Source: Alisma plantago-aquatica
Taxonomy: Eukaryota > Streptophyta > Magnoliopsida > Alismatales > Alismataceae
Assembly (NCBI GenBank): GCA_963693085.1
Contig: OY856411.1
Coordinates: 1,347,992,550-1,348,056,549, forward strand
Direction of reading: 5' to 3'
DNA length: 64,000 nt
Below the pieces are notes generated by a model. It did not search any database and was not told the DNA's origin. It saw only the letters and a list, made by a program, of their open reading frames with translations. Positions 48,539 through 61,309 of this stretch are shown in pieces. The position numbers were made by a program, and so were the translations under genes. Position 1 is the stretch's first letter, and the number at the start of each line of letters is the position of its first letter.

Positions 48539-49389
48539 TGCCCGATCTACCCACGTGGGGGTTGGATAACAAAAATGTTTAAGATGTTTGCTCTCAAATA
48601 TAGACACAAAACATATCCCACAAGGACAAGGGGTTAGTATTGTAGTATAGAGAGTGGGAAAGATAGGGATCGATCCATGAGGAGTGGGGGAGAAAGGCTC
48701 GCTAGTGTATTTTATTTAGGTTTCCAGATCAAGGGCTTAGGTTTTTATAGGGGTTTCTTTGAGGTTTTAATTACAGTTAGGCAATAAAGTAAGGAAATCA
48801 AACAAGAACTAAACCTAAGTTAACCCTAATTTAGAAATGCTATTCAACTAAAAACTAGCTAAGAGAGCAATTGAGATAAGCTAATCTAAACACTAACAAG
48901 AATATAAACAAGAGAAAATTACTAGGCTAAACGAGCAATTGCACTAAGTGAGTAATGCAAAGTAAACTAAGAAAGTATTAAGAAATCCAAGAACAAGAAA
49001 CTAAACAAGAACTACTTTCCCTAGAAAGAGATAATGAAAATGGACAAAGCAAGCAAGTTAAGTAACAAAAGCAATTCTTGAGAAAGAAGGCAAACTAGGG
49101 TTTAAACACGTAGATGGTATAGTGGATTGTTTGGGGAATATTCAATAATCAAGCATGTTTAGGGTCATGTTCTCACAGAAACTTCCAATCAAATAGCTAT
49201 AACGAAACAACAAGGATTATACTATAGCATGCATCCTATTATGTTAGGGGACCATGGACGAAGTGTTAATGAATAGGGGAACTATTCCCCAAACATACCA
49301 CATAGGATCTTAGCTACTAAAGGTAAAAGAAATAACAAAATAAAAGGAGAAAGATAATAGAAACTCTATGTGTTGTGAATGAGGGAGCT
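48539..49389 (-). mobile_element. Athila-type right (5') LTR, piece 1
   Basis: It starts tgcccgatctacccacgtgg and matches pieces 1 and 2 of the left LTR. It contains the unoccupied version of the Tekay target (48847-48867). It stops at gagct (49385-49389), the left target duplication of the next insertion. Confidence 0.7.
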
Positions 49390-52365
49390 TGTAATATCCC
49401 AACTTTTACAACTAGTTTGAAACTTTAAATGTGGTACAATATATATGAGGGGAATAATATAAAAAGTTCATGAGATAATATTCCTTTTTGGAATAATGAA
49501 GGAAAATAAAAGAAACCCAAAACACCTTTTCTATTATGCAATAATATGTTTCAACTAATTCAAAAGATGATAGTTATTGGTTTCCCATATTATTTAGAAT
49601 ATTTAGAAGGGATAAAAGAGAAAAGGTAAAAGACATGGAGTTTGAAAACATAAGTAGATAAACTGAATTAGAAGATTTATTTCATTTTTAAATAGCTTTT
49701 AAGTTATATATCATTAATCTCTTTCTTTGTCTCCCATCCAAGATAATTTTCTCCAAAAGGCATAAAAAGATGTATAACATAAATCTTGATTGGGTAACAA
49801 TAACTCATCTCTGATTTGGACTCAATTGGATAATTAAGGAAGACTATTTCACATTATCTCATCTTTTATTTACATAATTTAAGATAATATTTTTAAAATG
49901 AATCAATGGAAATAATATGTTCAAAATGGGGGATATAATTGGATAGGAAGATCTAGAATGCCTAATTAACCAATGGTCAAAGTTTAAGTCATCATGACTT
50001 TGTTTAAGCCCTCTAAATAATTAGCAAAGGTTTAAGTATAGTTTGGATGAATATTTAATAAAAGATACCATTAATGCATTATTAAAAATGTACTCCATAT
50101 TTTCTCACTATCACATGCCCTTTTCCCTTTTCTGACATGTGATCCAGTGGCTGTTATTTAATCGCCATGATCTAATGGTCTGCTTTGTCTCCTTCCTCTA
50201 TTTTGTTTGATGGTCTAAAACCAATTCATAGTGTTTTCTCTCTGTTATCCCTCTCTTTGTCATCTCTTATCTGTTTCATGAGATTTCCTCACCAATGTAT
50301 CCATCTTCCTTCCCTAAATTGAACAAGCTATTACTCAACTTCTATTTTTCTCTATGGATAAAATGTCCAAATTAGGGCTTTTCCTCTCTCATGACCCCAA
50401 GCTAGAGCCCCCCCATGACCATCCATACATCTATATAAAGGACATTAGAAAACCCTTAACCTTCACCCTTCCCTCCTGATGCGCTAATTTCATCTCCAGA
50501 GTTCCCAAACTCCCTGACCAAGTTGGGTTTCTTCTCTAAAAAACACCACCGCACCTTAGCCTTCCTTCTTGCCTTCTCCACAATTGATCACCCAATAACT
50601 ATCGCCAACAACCTCACCTTGTTTTCTAATCTTTAGTTTTCTTCACTTTGCTCCCAGTCAATGTACCATTTATCCACGGGTGAGGTCTTTTTCGATTCTC
50701 ATTGCTACAGTGTATCAGGGGCTCTCTGACGTAGGGAACCACGTCTGAGTTTTCACATGACCCCTTTGATAATTTTCCAACCTTTAGAGGGTTCACCTCA
50801 TGCCTCTCACATTGACTTAATCTTTGACATGGTTTCCCTATTTTTTCCTTCTTCTAGTTACCACTAGTGATTCTATGGCCTTCTACTTTATGTAATGGCT
50901 CCCTCATATTCAGCTTGGCTCATAAATCTATTCATCCCATTTTCTTGCTTCCTTTGTGGCATTTTCCTTATCTTAGTTCTCAACTTTCTTCTTGGCCATG
51001 GCTAGAGTAGGATTTGAAGTCTCTATTCCCACCACCACTCAATCCTAGGATTATTAGATGTGGTTCATCTTCAAGAACATGATGGGGAGGTTGTAACTCC
51101 TTCAAAGGCATGAATTCATCCCTAGATCGGAGTCGTGGACCTCCTGTCAAGCTGCTCTCACCATGGAGCAAGTAGGAAGAATCCATGTCAAATAAAGACA
51201 TTGGTTCCCCTATCTTGTTGATTGATCAATTTATATCACAAGGGTATTCAAGAGTTTTGACACCAATGCTTTATTTATGGTTCTTGTGTTGTTTAAATGA
51301 TTTGGATGACCCTTTTGTCTCCGTGTTTTTTTATTTATATGTAATGTGTGTCTAAGTTTTATCTATATTTTTGCCTTTTATTTACATCATTCAATTTATT
51401 GGATTTAAATGAATGTCGTGCTAGTTTTCTATTTTTCTTATTGTCATAGGGCAAAATTAATAGAAATTGGATATGAACTCTCTATCAATCAATTCTATTT
51501 TCAAACCCTAATTTTTGTACTCCAACTCTTCAATAATTCAATAATAAAAATTAGGGTGTTAACGATCCTAAAGTAATGTAAATATCATAATCCATATCCT
51601 TTATAGGTGATTAAGGGCTCAATTAAGTCAAATGACTTGACATAAGGTGGTTTGCTCAAGGTAGGCGGGCCTCACTTATTGGCACAAATAAAATTTCATT
51701 ATTTGGATGCTTACTTTTATGATTATGCACATTAGAATGTCACTTGAAATTTATGAATAGCTTCCCAATTTACTTCATGTATAGATATCACTGACTGATT
51801 GTTTGCCTACTTATGGTCTATTGTATAATCCTAACGATGACTATGGCTAATGATTAATGCGTTCTGCTAAAAAAAGGAGAAATTCCTTTATGACTTACGG
51901 GGAGAAATTCCTTTTTTCATGTTCAACATGTTCAAAGAATGTTTAAGTTCATTCATAGTCAAGTTTATTTCATGTCAAGTTTATAATTACTTTTTACAAC
52001 GTGCCAAGTACCTCTTACTTACTTTGTTGTTTAGTTTGCATGGTTGGGGTTCTGATCTCCTTGGATTTGGAGAAAGTGAAGAATATAAGGACATACAAGG
52101 ACTAGGGGACTCTAAAGTTAAACATGGTGGGGTGCCATCTACCAAGTTGATCCTATCTTTTAGAAACCTTTCATGTGATGCCTTAGTTATGTTATCCAAG
52201 TTTGACTTACTAGATTTAGATTTCAAGATGAACAATTTGTAGTTTTCCTATACATCAACTATGTATGAACCAATTTACTTTAATGCATGGTGTTTCATTT
52301 ACTCTAATTTGCAATGATTTTCATGTTTGTGACATCCCCTAAGGATCATGAGTCTGCTCATTATT
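49390..52365 (+). mobile_element. 5' LTR of the internally deleted element (3' end missing)
   Basis: It matches the 3' LTR along its length: attagggcttttcctctctc (50373 and 53467), ccaaactccct, tttgacatggtttccc (50823 and 53928), gatgggg with aggttgta (51081 and 54175). Similarity fades after gacatcccctaaggatcatg at 52331-52350. A TATA box, TATATAAA (50432-50439), is present. Confidence 0.75.
50432..50439 (+). promoter_or_regulatory. TATA box of the 5' LTR
   Basis: TATATAAA is followed by ggacatta and a C-rich stretch. In the 3' LTR the same place (about 53528) reads ctatttgaagg, so the box has decayed there. Confidence 0.5.
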
Positions 52366-52447
52366 CTGTTAACTATCGTTAACTAAAGTATTAAGTTAAA
52401 TCCGAAGGTGGGTATTATCCTTAAGAAAATTTCCATGAGGAAATTTA

Positions 52448-52465
52448 TTTTAAGGAGGATAGAGT
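52448..52465 (+). other. Polypurine tract of the internally deleted element
   Basis: ttttaaggaggatagagt precedes the 3' LTR start TGTAACATCTC. It shows that the second repeat is the 3' LTR and not a second solo LTR. Confidence 0.65.
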
Positions 52466-55400
52466 TGTAACATCTCAACTTTTACAACTAATTTAAACCT
52501 TTAAATGTGGTTTTACTCAATACAATATATCTGAGGGGCTTAATGTAAAAAGGTCATTGGATAACATTCCTTTTTGGAATAACTAAGTAAGGAAAATAAA
52601 AGATATCTAAAAAACCTTTTCTAGTCATGCAATAATGTGTTTTAACTAATTCAAAAGATGTTACTATTTATCTTCCCATATTCTTTAGAATGTTTTAAAG
52701 GGATAAAAGAGAAAAAGTAAAAGACATGGAATTTGAAAATATGAATAGATAATTTGAATAAGAAGTCTTATTTTCTTTTTAACTAGATTTTTAGATAAAT
52801 AACATCAATCTCCTTATTTCTCTCTTCTTCAAGATAATGTTTTATAAAAGTCATAAAAAATGTATAACATATATCTTGAGTGGGTAATAATTATTCATCT
52901 GGTATTTGGACTCAACTAGATAATTAAGAAATATTATTTTCACATAATTTCAACTTTTATTTACATAATTTAAGATAATATTTTTTGAATGAATTAGTGG
53001 ACATAGTATGTTAAAAAATGGGAATCGTATTGGATAGGAAAGATCCAGACTACCTAATTAACATATGGTCAAAGTTTAAAGTCATTATGACTTTGTTTGA
53101 CCCTCTAAAGTAATTAGGAAAGGTTTAAGTATAGTTTCAATCAAGATTTAATAAAATATATCATTAATGCATGATTAAACCTGTACTCAAGTACTTTCTC
53201 ATTGTGACATGCCTTTTTCCCTTTTCTCACATGTGATACAATGGTTGTTATTTAATCACCTCTATCTAGTGGTATGCTTATCTTCATATTCCTCGGTTTT
53301 GTTCATGGTCTGAAATCAATTCACATTGTTTTATATCCTCGATCCCTCTCTTCCTCTTATCTTATCCATTTTGCATCATTTCTTTGCCAACATATTTATC
53401 TTCCTTCCCTAAATGGAATGAGGTATTAGTCACCTTCCATTTCCCTATGTGGACGAAACACCCAAATTAGGGCTTTTCCTCTCTCATGACCCCGAGTTAC
53501 AAAGACCTCCATGACCATTGTCACATCTATTTGAAGGACCTATGTCAACCCTCAACCTTCACCCATTTCTCCTCAATTGTCACATGCACCCATTTCATCT
53601 TTAGAGCTCCCAAACTCCCTAAATGAGTTAGTTTTCTTCTATGACAATCACCATCTCACCTCAGTCTTACTTGTTGCCTTGGTGCAATTGATCGCCCATT
53701 AAGAACCTCCAATAACCATGCCTTGTTTTCCAATCTATATTTTACTCCACTTTGGTCTCAGTCAATGTACCCTTTATGTAAGGGGAGGTCTTCATCGACG
53801 CTCACTGCCATGGAGTATCATGGGCACTACTGCCTAGGAAATCCCGAATCAGTTTTTCTGTGACCCCTTTGATCATTTTTCAAGCTTTAGAGTGTTCATT
53901 TCATGCCTCTTGTAGTGGCTCGATCTTTGACATGGTTTCCCCTATTTTCACCTTCTTCCTATGGCTGTCAGCAATTCTCTAGCCCTTTTCTAAACACAAT
54001 GGCTCCCTCAGATTTGGCCATGAAGTTATTCATCTCATTTTCTTGCTACCTTTATGGTGTTTTCCTCATCTTAGTTCTCAACTTTCTCCTTGGCAATGGG
54101 GGAACAAGTTTTAAAGTCTCTATGCCCCCAACTCTCGAGACTAGGCTTGTTAGGTGTGCTCTTAGACAAGAACATGATGGGGAGGTTGTATCTCCCTAAA
54201 ATCAAGTAATCCGGCCCTAGATTGGAGCCATGGATCTCTTATCGAGCCGCTCTCACCATGGAGAGAGTAGGGAAGAATCCATGTCAGAAAAGACCTTGGT
54301 GCCATATCTTGTTAATTGGTCAATTTATATTGCAAGGGCATTTTAGAGTTTTCACACACACGTCCACATGGTGTTAAAATGATTCAAATGACCTTTTTTC
54401 CTTGTGTTTTTTATTTATATGTAACACACAGATAAGGTTTGTCCATATTTTTTCCTTTTATTTACATCATCCAATTTTGAGATTTAAATGAATTTCACGC
54501 TATAGATTTCTATTTTTCTGATTGCTTCATAGTGAAAAATTCATACATATTGCATATGAACTCATAAAAATAATGAAAAATATGCAACAAAAATGTTTGT
54601 CTTTTCTCTACCAATCTATCCTATTTTCGAACCATGATTTACAAAATCCAACTCTTCCATAATTCAATAATTAAAATTACAGTTTAATGATCCTAAACTA
54701 ATTTACATATCATATGATCCATATTCTTTACAAGTGATTAAGGGCTCAATCAAGACAAAGGACATGACATAAAGTGGTTTTCTCAAGGTAAGAGCGTCAT
54801 GCTTCTTGGCATAATTAAACTTTGACTATTTATATGTCTACTTCTATGATTATGCACAATATAATGTCTCATGAAATATATGAATACCTTCCCAATTGAT
54901 TTCAAGTATACATATCACCACATGATTGTTTGCCTACTTATGGTCTATTGTATAATCACAACTATGACTATGGCTTATGATTAATACATTATTCTAAAGG
55001 AGGGATAAATCCCATTATGACAGTATGAGGGAACAATCTTGTTATGGTCATGATTAAAAACATTAATGATTAAGTCAAGTTCTAAGATAATTAACAAAGT
55101 TAAAGAATTGGATAAGTTTTTTTATGCACCTCAGATCATGGATTATAGTCATTATGGGATTTCCTAGCAATCATGGGCTCCTATGGAGTATTAATAGAGG
55201 TAGCATATATTAGCCTATCCAATTCATCATGTTTAAAATGTTCAAATAATGTTTAAGTTAATCCATAGTCAAGTTTATTTCATGTCAAATTTATAAATAC
55301 TTTATGTATTATAATGTTCTAAGTATTGTCTATTTATTTTGGTGTTTATTTCTCATGGTTGGGGAAGAAATATCCCTAGGATTTGGAACAAGTGAAAAAT

Positions 55401-55696
55401 AGAAGGACAATTAAGAACTAGGATACATTAACTTGGTGGGATGTGATCTGCCAAGCTGAACCTATCTTTTAGATGCCTTTCATGTCATGCCTTAGTTATT
55501 CATCTTAGTAGATTTATATTTCTAGATAAACAAGTTGTAGTTTTCCTATTCATGAAATATATCTGAATCAATTTAAGTTAATACATGGTGTTTCACTCAC
55601 TTTAATTTGCCATTGTTATCATATTTGTGACATCCCCCCCTGAGGATCATGCTTCCGCTGGGTAATGTATATGTCTTCAAAAGTGGGGGTGTTACA
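52466..55696 (+). mobile_element. 3' LTR of the internally deleted element
   Basis: It starts TGTAACATCTCAACTTTTAC and ends GGGGGTGTTACA (3.23 kb). It retains the terminal segment missing from the 5' LTR (from gaggatcatgcttccgct at 55642 to the end). Confidence 0.8.
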
Positions 55697-56806
55697 TAGC
55701 TCCTCTCTTCACCTCTAGAAGCTCCAAGGACGTCCTCCTCCTCCAAGGATGCCAAAAATAATACAAAGTAGAAGAAACTCCCAAACCATAAAAATGAGGA
55801 TCTTGGGATTCTATGGAGGTTACAAAAAAGTGTACTTCTATGTAAAAAAAAATGTATTCGTAAAAATATTTGGAAGAAAAAAGGATATTTTGTCGCGGTT
55901 AAAGCTTTTTCCTTAGCTAAATCGGTTTCAACGGGGAATTCAAAAAACATGGGGAAATAAAGGAGGTGGGATGGAATGAGAGAGAGAATAAGAGTGACAG
56001 TTATGGAGGCCTTAAGTGGATAAAATTAGACCTCCAACCACTTCTAGTGTACATATAGTGGCCTAGGTGTCGAGTTTAAGTGTGGGTAAAGCAACAAAAT
56101 GATGTGTAGGAAATAGTAGGGTTTGGTGGATTGCACAATCGTTATGGGCCAAACGACTATGGTTGGTAGGTGTAGAAATGGTCGTGTTGGATAGGAACCT
56201 TTATGAGAAGGTAATTGCATCCGATTTATTTTGAGTGAAATGAGGTCGAGTAGAATGGCCGTTTTGGGTAGAATGGTCATGATGGTTTTAAGGTAGAACG
56301 ATCTTGGTGGATACTACTACCATGTAGAGGAGGTAGGAGAGAATACGAGGGGCTTGCTGGCATGGGCGTTTAATGAAGCACACCCATATTGATGATTTGA
56401 AACCATAACTATGGTGTCCGGAATGGCTATGGTGGAGAGGTTGTCTTATATTTTCTCAAGTCTAGATCATTGTTCTGATTGTTGCATTGGTAGCATGATC
56501 GTACTGGTTTAAAATGGTTATTTTAAGGGCTTTTCCTCACTCTTGGATTTATAAATATACTTCAAGGTTTCTATTCTCTTAATTTATCTCCTTAGTCACT
56601 TAGCAGTGGATCACGATCCCCCATGGTTTTGGAAGATCATTGATAATCCTTCTTATCTCCCTTCCATGATTAAATATGAAACATCAATCCATAAGTGCAT
56701 TTGATATAAAGAGATACTTATTGGGAAATGGCATGCATATATATCTTATTGCACAAAGTAAAGGACAAAATGGCACAAGATGGAGACCCCAAATAGGGAT
56801 CCATCA
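55697..56806 (-). mobile_element. Athila-type right (5') LTR, piece 2
   Basis: It resumes with tagctcctctcttcacctct and matches 40735-41500 and 43621-43829 of the left LTR. It ends gggatccatca at 56806, next to the target duplication aattt. Confidence 0.7.
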
Positions 56807-57069
56807 AATTTTATCACATTGTGAGGGGTATTATAGACCATGATAACATGACATCATACTACAATTAGAACCTCCACAAAGATACAATTTCTCTTAAGTC
56901 CACAAGGCATGCTAAATTGCAAAAGAAGCAAACGTGATACAATCTGGACAAGATTTGGGATTGTATTCAACCAATTGATGTCAAAACCAATCAAAACATG
57001 AAATTAGAATGATTTATCATCCAATGAAGATAATTAAACAGGTTTAAGTATTAAACCAGGTCAGGGGTG
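56807..57069 (-). repeat. Dispersed repeat R, copy B, right part
   Basis: It matches 21733-21970: attgtgaggggt.ttat, then acaattagaacct, gcaaaagaagc and caa.tgatgtcaaaa. It rejoins the part that ends at 28244. It is cut at 57069 by block T copy 2. Confidence 0.65.
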
Positions 57070-57299
57070 TGATAACACCCAAATCTACGCATATTATCTG
57101 TTCATTTTATCTATAGTTTCGTGCCACTTTGGTCTTAATATGCCCAATAATGCTCATGTTTTATGCTTTCTTTCTCTCATTAGATAATGTAGTTAGAATA
57201 GCCAATGAAGTAGCCAATCTAGCCAATTTTGGGACTTGCAAGAACCGAATCTGAGAAGACATCTACTCTCCATAGATTTCTCCCCAACACATGGTTTTT

Positions 57300-58045
57300 G
57301 CGACAGTTATCCACCTGCCATGACCGTGGCCGGGCACCATGACCACGGTCTTCATTACCGTGACCACAGTCTTCCCTTCCACGACTGTGACCGCGATCCC
57401 TCACCACGACCATGGCCACCCACCACAATTGTGGCCATGAACCGCGATCGCGGTCTTCGCCTCCAACACCGCGACCGCGACCTTCCCTCACCACGACCGT
57501 GGCCATCCACCACAACCGTGGTCATGAACTGTGACCGCGATCTTCATTACCTCAACCACGGTCTTCCCTTCCATGACCGCGACCACAATCCCTCGCCACG
57601 ACCGTGGCCATGAACTGCAACCGCGGTCTTCACCTCCAACACTGTGACCGCGGCCTTCCCTCGCTACGACCTTGGCCATCCACCACGACTGTGGCTGTGA
57701 ACCATGACCACGGTCTTCATTACCGCGACCGTGGTCTTCCCTTCCATGACCGCGACCGCGATCCCTTGCCACGACCGTGGTCACCCGCCAAGACCGTGGC
57801 CATGAACCACGACCGCGGTCTTTGCCTTCAACACCACGACCACGATCTTCATCACCGCGATCGCGGTCTTTCCTCGCTACGACTGTGGCCATCCAACACG
57901 ACCGTGGCCGATGCCCTCTACCACGACCATGGTCTCCCGCCATGACTGTGGCACCCAAACCGCAATCGCGGTCTTCATCACCGCGACCGCAATTTCCATT
58001 CCATGAACCACAACCGTTGCCATAGGCCATGACCATGGCCGACCC
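57300..58045. repeat. GC-rich dyad minisatellite (about 745 bp)
   Basis: Short units built on CGACCGTGG, CGCGACCGCGGTC and CCATGACC recur throughout. A higher-order unit starting ttcatta.c, then tcttcccttcca and ccctcgccacgaccgtgg, begins at 57351, 57542 and 57716 (spacing 191 and 174 bp), with looser copies at 57848 and 57973. Many units are self-complementary and CpG-rich. Long open frames exist on both strands only because of the repeat. Copy 1 of block T has a shorter, weaker version at 41890-42110. Confidence 0.85.
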
Positions 58046-58079
58046 CGCGACTTGCTGGCTGCGGTCTGCAGTCTGCCTC

Positions 58080-58086
58080 TATAAAT
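58080..58086 (+). promoter_or_regulatory. TATA box of block T, copy 2
   Basis: tataaat lies about 35 bp after the minisatellite, as in copy 1 (42120-42126). The minisatellite is thus in the upstream, U3-like position. Confidence 0.5.
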
Positions 58087-59398
58087 GGGTGTCCCCTCAT
58101 TCATTTGATGGGGGACCTCAACCAAGGATGCCAAGATGATGCTGCTTCGAGATCAGAAGGTTCCCAGAGTTCCATGGGAGAGTCCAGAGGTCTGAGAAGG
58201 CCAACGATCTCACCCTACACCCTCCTCTTCAGTGAGTTTCCAATCTCCACCACTCTCCATCATCCCCCGATCTTCGATCTCCAAGGGTGAAAGCTTAGGA
58301 GTGAGAAGACCATGACCTCCATCGTCCTCCATCTCCGTTCACCCACCAAGTTGCTATTCGGGGTGGATCTAGAGAGAAAGAGGACCAAGGAGTCCAGATC
58401 TGATCAAGGAGGAAGACCAAAAGACGAGATCCAGCCTATACAGAGGCAAAGGAGTGAGAGCCACCTCTCCTCCACGGGCTAAATCTCTTCTTCTTCCCCT
58501 TTCTTCTACTGTGTTTCTTGGTTTCTTGTACAACGATGTTTTTCCATCTTTGTTCAGTGCCAACTATGCTTGTCCATGGCTAGTTGAGCTCCTTCTTGGC
58601 TATGTAGCCCGTGTTGGACATGTTTATGTACTTTTGCCTTAAGCAAGTAGATTCATATCATATCTAGTATGTTGCATGTTCTATTTTCTCTTTCTAAGTT
58701 ATGATTGCTAGTCTGGTTGATCTCTTACTCACTTGAACTGCTATTTTTGCCTGTATCGAGAGATCCATTGTAGGAATAGCTAAGAGATGATAGTTTGGAT
58801 CTGAATCCGAGAGGAGGAACATCTATGGTATTATGTTCCTAACATCCCAGAATATCCTAAGACCCGAGAGGGAACTTAGCATATTCCGAGGTGTTGATAT
58901 GTCATTCCTTGAGAGAGGGTCGATGACATATCATTGATGGTTTTAGTCACACATCACAAGAGAGAGTGGGACGACCCACAGGAACAGACACGACAATACA
59001 TACTATGTTCGGATATAGATTGCTTGCTCAGGTGTTCGAGGGTTGTCTACACCCAAGAACGTGTGCATAGACTGCCCAACTTGTGGTTACATATCCATGA
59101 ACTCCTTCTCTCTGATTAGTAGAATCTCACATATTTTGTTTTGTTTTGTTTTCTTTGTTTTCTCTTTTAATTCGTGACAACATGCTAGACTAGTTCTAGC
59201 ATATACTTTTATCGACTATCGTTCTGGCTTATCTGAATCAAGAACAAGATCTGTGGCGTCCTAAACGTCACCACGTCCCTGTGTTCGACCCCATATATCT
59301 ACTTCGACCCCGTAATAAAAGTTACGGGCATCTTAGAAGGTTTTGGGTTTATAAATTTAAAAGTTCTGACTCAATTCTGAGACGATCAAGGTGTTACA

Positions 59399-61309
59399 CC
59401 CCTCGTACAAGCAACTTCTTAGGAGTCACCCATAGTAGTGATCATCTTTCTTTTTTCCCTTTTTAGCAAATGCAAGAAGGGAGTGTGGGTGTCATATGGT
59501 CAAAATATGAGCTCAAGGGGGGCATGAATTTATACTGCACCTGCATAGATGCATTGTTGATCATATCCATCCCATGTAAGTCTCAAATGGTGCTACCTCA
59601 AAGAACTTCACCTTCTCTTTGCCTTTTAAAAGAAGCATTTATTGAGTAAAAACATACATGTTTTTGTTACGAGTGATATCCTCCCATATAGGGGTATATT
59701 GAATGAATTTCTACTTTGCATGTACAATCAGGAAAAAAAGTATATTGTGTGATAGTTCTCAGAACATTTTTGTATTATTTGTTTTTTCACATTCATCATC
59801 TACATTGTTTTTATAATTTTTCATTGTCTTTCACTAACCCCTCTACCATGTTCCACATATGTTGGTGCTTTGGATAAAAAAATGAACATGATTGGGCTTT
59901 ACACTTTCCCCCTCGTGTGGTCCTAGTAGGAAAGAGTATCACCCATGCTATCCATTATGAAAAGCATCAAGGTATCAGGACGGGAGGGGACATGTGTAGG
60001 CGAGTCATCCATACCCCCCATTGTACCTTGAGATAGACTACAGTCATTGTGACCATGTAGTACCTTAAATTGGTAAACTTAGAGACCTATGTAGGATGTA
60101 TTAAAAAGAATCCCTAATGAAGATACAAACTCTCATTTTCTCCCTTACATGTATAAGTGGGGTCACGCTACTCAATTAAGTGTGAATCCACAAGGGGCTA
60201 AATTGGGGAACACACTCGTTTGCCACTCATATAAATGGCTAATCATCCTCACAATATTTCAAAACTTAAGTCACATTGACATATTAACAAATTTTTATTT
60301 TTGGTATACATTTTTTTTGTCAAAACTAAAATTATGTATAGATTCTAAAAATAGAACTTCTGGTACAAACCATTTATTTCCAAACCAAATAGTGGCAAAA
60401 TATTTTTGAAATTTTAGTCTTGTAGTACAACCTATCCCTTTCAAAACCCAAATAACGTTATAACAAAAAAACTTTAGATTATAATAAAGATAATATTTAA
60501 AAACCCAACATGATGTTGAATGATTATAGAAATTTTGACTTTTGATATAGTTCTCTTAAAAACTAAAGTACATAAAATTTTCAACAAATTACATATTTGA
60601 TCAATCGAATTTACAAAATGCAAAATGATGCACAAATATTGCTAACTTTTTGAATTTTTGTAAAATATGTGTTCAAATCCAAAGGCATCAAAATTTATAA
60701 GGAAAAGATCAATTCCACAAAAAACTTCCTTTTGAAATAAAAATAATGTTGAAGTGATGATATATCTCGCCAATTTTGGAAAGACAATCTTTCAAAACAA
60801 GAATGTTGAGAAGCTCATGTTGGTTCATGAGGCGTATCTAGTATCCTAAAATATTGACATATAAAGCCCAAGATCACACATAAAGTACATATCCAAAACC
60901 TTAGATCATGTCCAAGAATTACCCAAAACTCATAATATGCCCTAAATACACCAAAAACACAATGAGAAATTGTCATTCCCACATGTTTACATAAATATAC
61001 AATTCATATTCACCTTGTACCATATGACCTAGTGAATTAATTATTTTAAATCATTCTCCAACACTTAATATCAAAAGGTGGTCTCCCGATGAAAAGGAAT
61101 GTGGAATGCCCTTCCAAGTCTCAAAATAAGGAGATACATGATTCCTTGGAAGGGACCTCCCTCTCATTTGATCATTATCATATGCTAAACTAATAATTCA
61201 TTGTATTCACATTTTTTACAATAGTAGAATAATCACACCCTATGACATATGTGTTAGGAAAAGTATTCATATGTTGTAATCTAATATGGTATGATATGAA
61301 CATAGTAGA
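59399..61309. other. AT-rich stretch, nothing recognised
   Basis: I see no coding motif, terminal repeat or internal duplication. The frame at 60149-60409 has no recognisable features. Confidence 0.4.

Larger units (their letters stand above)
49390..55696 (+). mobile_element. Internally deleted gypsy-like LTR element (6.3 kb)
   Basis: Two direct repeats, 49390 to about 52365 and 52466-55696, are LTRs. The element starts TGTAATATCCCAAC, ends GGGGGTGTTACA, and is flanked by gagct (49385-49389) and tagct (55697-55701). The paralogous unoccupied site is gggagatcatcttttcacc at 40731. Only about 100 bp of interior remain, ending in a polypurine tract before the 3' LTR. The 5' LTR lacks its last 60 bp or so, meaning one deletion removed its end plus nearly all the interior. 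No coding sequence is left. The LTRs have diverged clearly by eye. Confidence 0.8.
28245..56806 (-). mobile_element. Athila/Tat-type LTR element, nested and minus-strand
   Basis: The element has TG...CA ends (tgacctaccc at 28245, gggatccatca ending 56806). Target-site duplications are aatta (28240-28244) and aattt (56807-56811). Left LTR pieces are 28245-28565, 39717-41505 and about 43621-43829. Right LTR pieces are 48539-49389 and 55697-56806. The interior is 43830-48538 and encodes gag and protease on the minus strand. Three later insertions interrupt the LTRs. The two LTRs have diverged strongly by eye, and the left one holds about 490 bp (near 40140-40640) absent from the right. No RT, RNase H or integrase is recognised inside, so it is a deleted or non-autonomous copy. 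Confidence 0.75.
57070..59398 (+). mobile_element. LTR-like block T, copy 2
   Basis: It starts tgataacacccaaat and ends gatcaaggtgttaca. It matches 41506-43620 with the same TATA box, the same ggatctagagagaaag leader landmark and the same ttcgacccc and aataaa near 59285-59320. The GC-rich zone is much longer than in copy 1. No clear target duplication or primer site was found, so it may be a solo LTR or a truncated element. Confidence 0.6.

Noticed and set aside
57219..58036. Long open frames on both strands (up to 182 codons), rich in Arg, Asp, His and Gly
   Set aside because: They lie wholly in the GC-rich minisatellite, where repeated units without stops keep several frames open at once. 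No start context, no domain and no conservation with copy 1 of the block.
57069..59403. Target duplication for block T copy 2 (gggg/cccc at the borders)
   Set aside because: The flanks are complementary, not direct repeats, and copy 1 shows nothing similar. No target duplication can be claimed.
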